A stretch of DNA of 7,624 nucleotides from an uncultured Armatimonadota bacterium (lineage in GTDB: Bacteria > Armatimonadota > Armatimonadia > Armatimonadales > Armatimonadaceae): the NCBI GenBank assembly GCA_903924445.1, contig CAIYBQ010000183.1, positions 1 through 7,624 on the forward strand. The letters run 5' to 3'. This document shows, piece after piece, positions 6,992 to 7,624 of the stretch. Under the pieces are notes generated by a model that worked only from the letters and a program-made list of their open reading frames with translations, ran no database searches and was not told the DNA's origin. Made by a program: the position numbers and the translations under genes. Each line of letters opens with the position of its first letter. Position 1 is the first letter of the stretch.

Positions 6992-7624
6992 TGCTGAATG
7001 ACACACGACAGGTAATCACTTCGTGGCTTAAGTGGTTGAGGCCAGGGCTTGGGGTCAAGCGCTGGCTTCTCCTGCTACCCCTTGGACTGTTTGCCGTCGT
7101 TACAGGAGTTGCTTTGATTGTCGGTGTACGCGTCACTGACATTTTTGACTTTGTGGCAACTCAGGTTGCTGATCGTGTCCAGCTGGAAATCGGTGACCCA
7201 CGTTTTTCTATACCTGTAGGTCTGACGGCGATTCTCGTTGGGCTGGCCGTCATCATGTCCGCCCTTATCGCCGTCAATCGAAGCATCGTCTCTGTTGTTG
7301 CTCCAAAAGATATGGGCCACCTCGCAGACTTTATTGGAAAGAAGCGAAGTCTTGCGAATGGCCCGCGGATAGTCGTTCTAGGCGGCGGCACTGGGCTTTC
7401 AACATTGCTGCGTGGCCTCAAGCAGTATTCCAGTAACCTCACGGCTATTGTAACGACGACCGATGACGGGGGAAGCTCGGGGCAGCTTCAGCGTCAGCTT
7501 GGCGGGATGATTCCACCAGGTGATATTCGAAACTGCTTGGTTGCGTTGGCGGATGAAGAGCCAATCATGCAGGAGCTGTTTCAGTACCGATTTGCCACGA
7601 GGACCGGTGAGGATGGCCTTAGCG
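6991..7624 (+). CDS. yvcK: YvcK/CofD-like protein with N-terminal membrane hairpin (3' end outside window)
   Basis: YvcK proteins bind UDP-sugars. They are needed for growth on gluconeogenic carbon and for normal cell-wall synthesis in B. subtilis, and the mycobacterial homologue CuvA acts in cell-wall homeostasis. The fold resembles CofD, but YvcK is not thought to make coenzyme F420. The first 211 codons are visible. The start is GTG at 6991, overlapping the rapZ stop (TAGTG). An N-terminal module of about 110 residues comes first: WLRPGLGVKRW, a helix at about 25-46, a loop, and a second helix at about 73-95. B. subtilis YvcK lacks this module. The catalytic-type domain then opens with VVLGGGTGLSTLLRGLK (GGGTG at 131-135), followed by TTTDDGGSSG (155-164) and PPGDIRNCL (175-183). 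The missing part should be about 200 to 250 residues. whiA often follows in related operons, but lies outside this window if present. Confidence 0.94.
   Translation, partial: MLNDTRQVITSWLKWLRPGLGVKRWLLLLPLGLFAVVTGVALIVGVRVTDIFDFVATQVADRVQLEIGDPRFSIPVGLTAILVGLAVIMSALIAVNRSIVSVVAPKDMGHLADFIGKKRSLANGPRIVVLGGGTGLSTLLRGLKQYSSNLTAIVTTTDDGGSSGQLQRQLGGMIPPGDIRNCLVALADEEPIMQELFQYRFATRTGEDGLS

Noticed and set aside
6991..7624. CofD (F420 biosynthesis) as the function of the last gene
   Set aside because: Position right after rapZ, the membrane hairpin and the TTTDDGGSSG and PPGDIRNCL blocks fit YvcK; no F420 biosynthesis genes are nearby.

Overview
The window carries seven protein-coding genes, two of them cut by the window edges. 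From left to right they are: the C-terminal two thirds of polyphosphate kinase (ppk1, +); a minus-strand gene for a protein that looks like an outer-membrane beta-barrel but has no signal peptide; a complete MrfA-type DEAH helicase with a C-terminal cysteine cluster (+); a secreted coiled-coil M23 peptidoglycan hydrolase (+); a small YvlD-like four-helix membrane protein (+); RapZ (+); and the N-terminal part of a membrane-anchored YvcK/CofD-like protein (+). I see no tRNA, rRNA, CRISPR array, insertion sequence or long repeat.

The DNA is bacterial: Shine-Dalgarno sites are clear at several starts, and TAA, TAG and TGA all act as stops, so the standard code applies. rapZ lies directly upstream of yvcK, as in Firmicutes, Actinobacteria, Chloroflexi and related lineages; the proteobacterial rpoN/ptsN setting of rapZ is absent. 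The barrel-like protein points instead to an outer membrane. Together these suggest a diderm bacterium from, or close to, the Terrabacteria side of the tree. I cannot name the phylum from this sequence.

Layout: ppk1 and the barrel-like gene converge tail to tail and overlap by 17 bases. The barrel-like gene and mrfA diverge from a region of about 65 bases. A 110-base gap with a short palindrome follows mrfA. The last four genes form a tight co-directional cluster: 29 bases between the M23 gene and the yvlD-like gene, an ATGA overlap into rapZ, and a TAGTG overlap into yvcK.

The cluster joins a periplasmic peptidoglycan hydrolase and a membrane protein to RapZ and YvcK. In studied bacteria the last two are tied to amino-sugar supply and cell-wall homeostasis, so an envelope-maintenance operon is the natural reading. 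No clearly new defence or mobile system is visible. The best leads are the barrel-like gene that lacks an export signal and the composition of the envelope operon.
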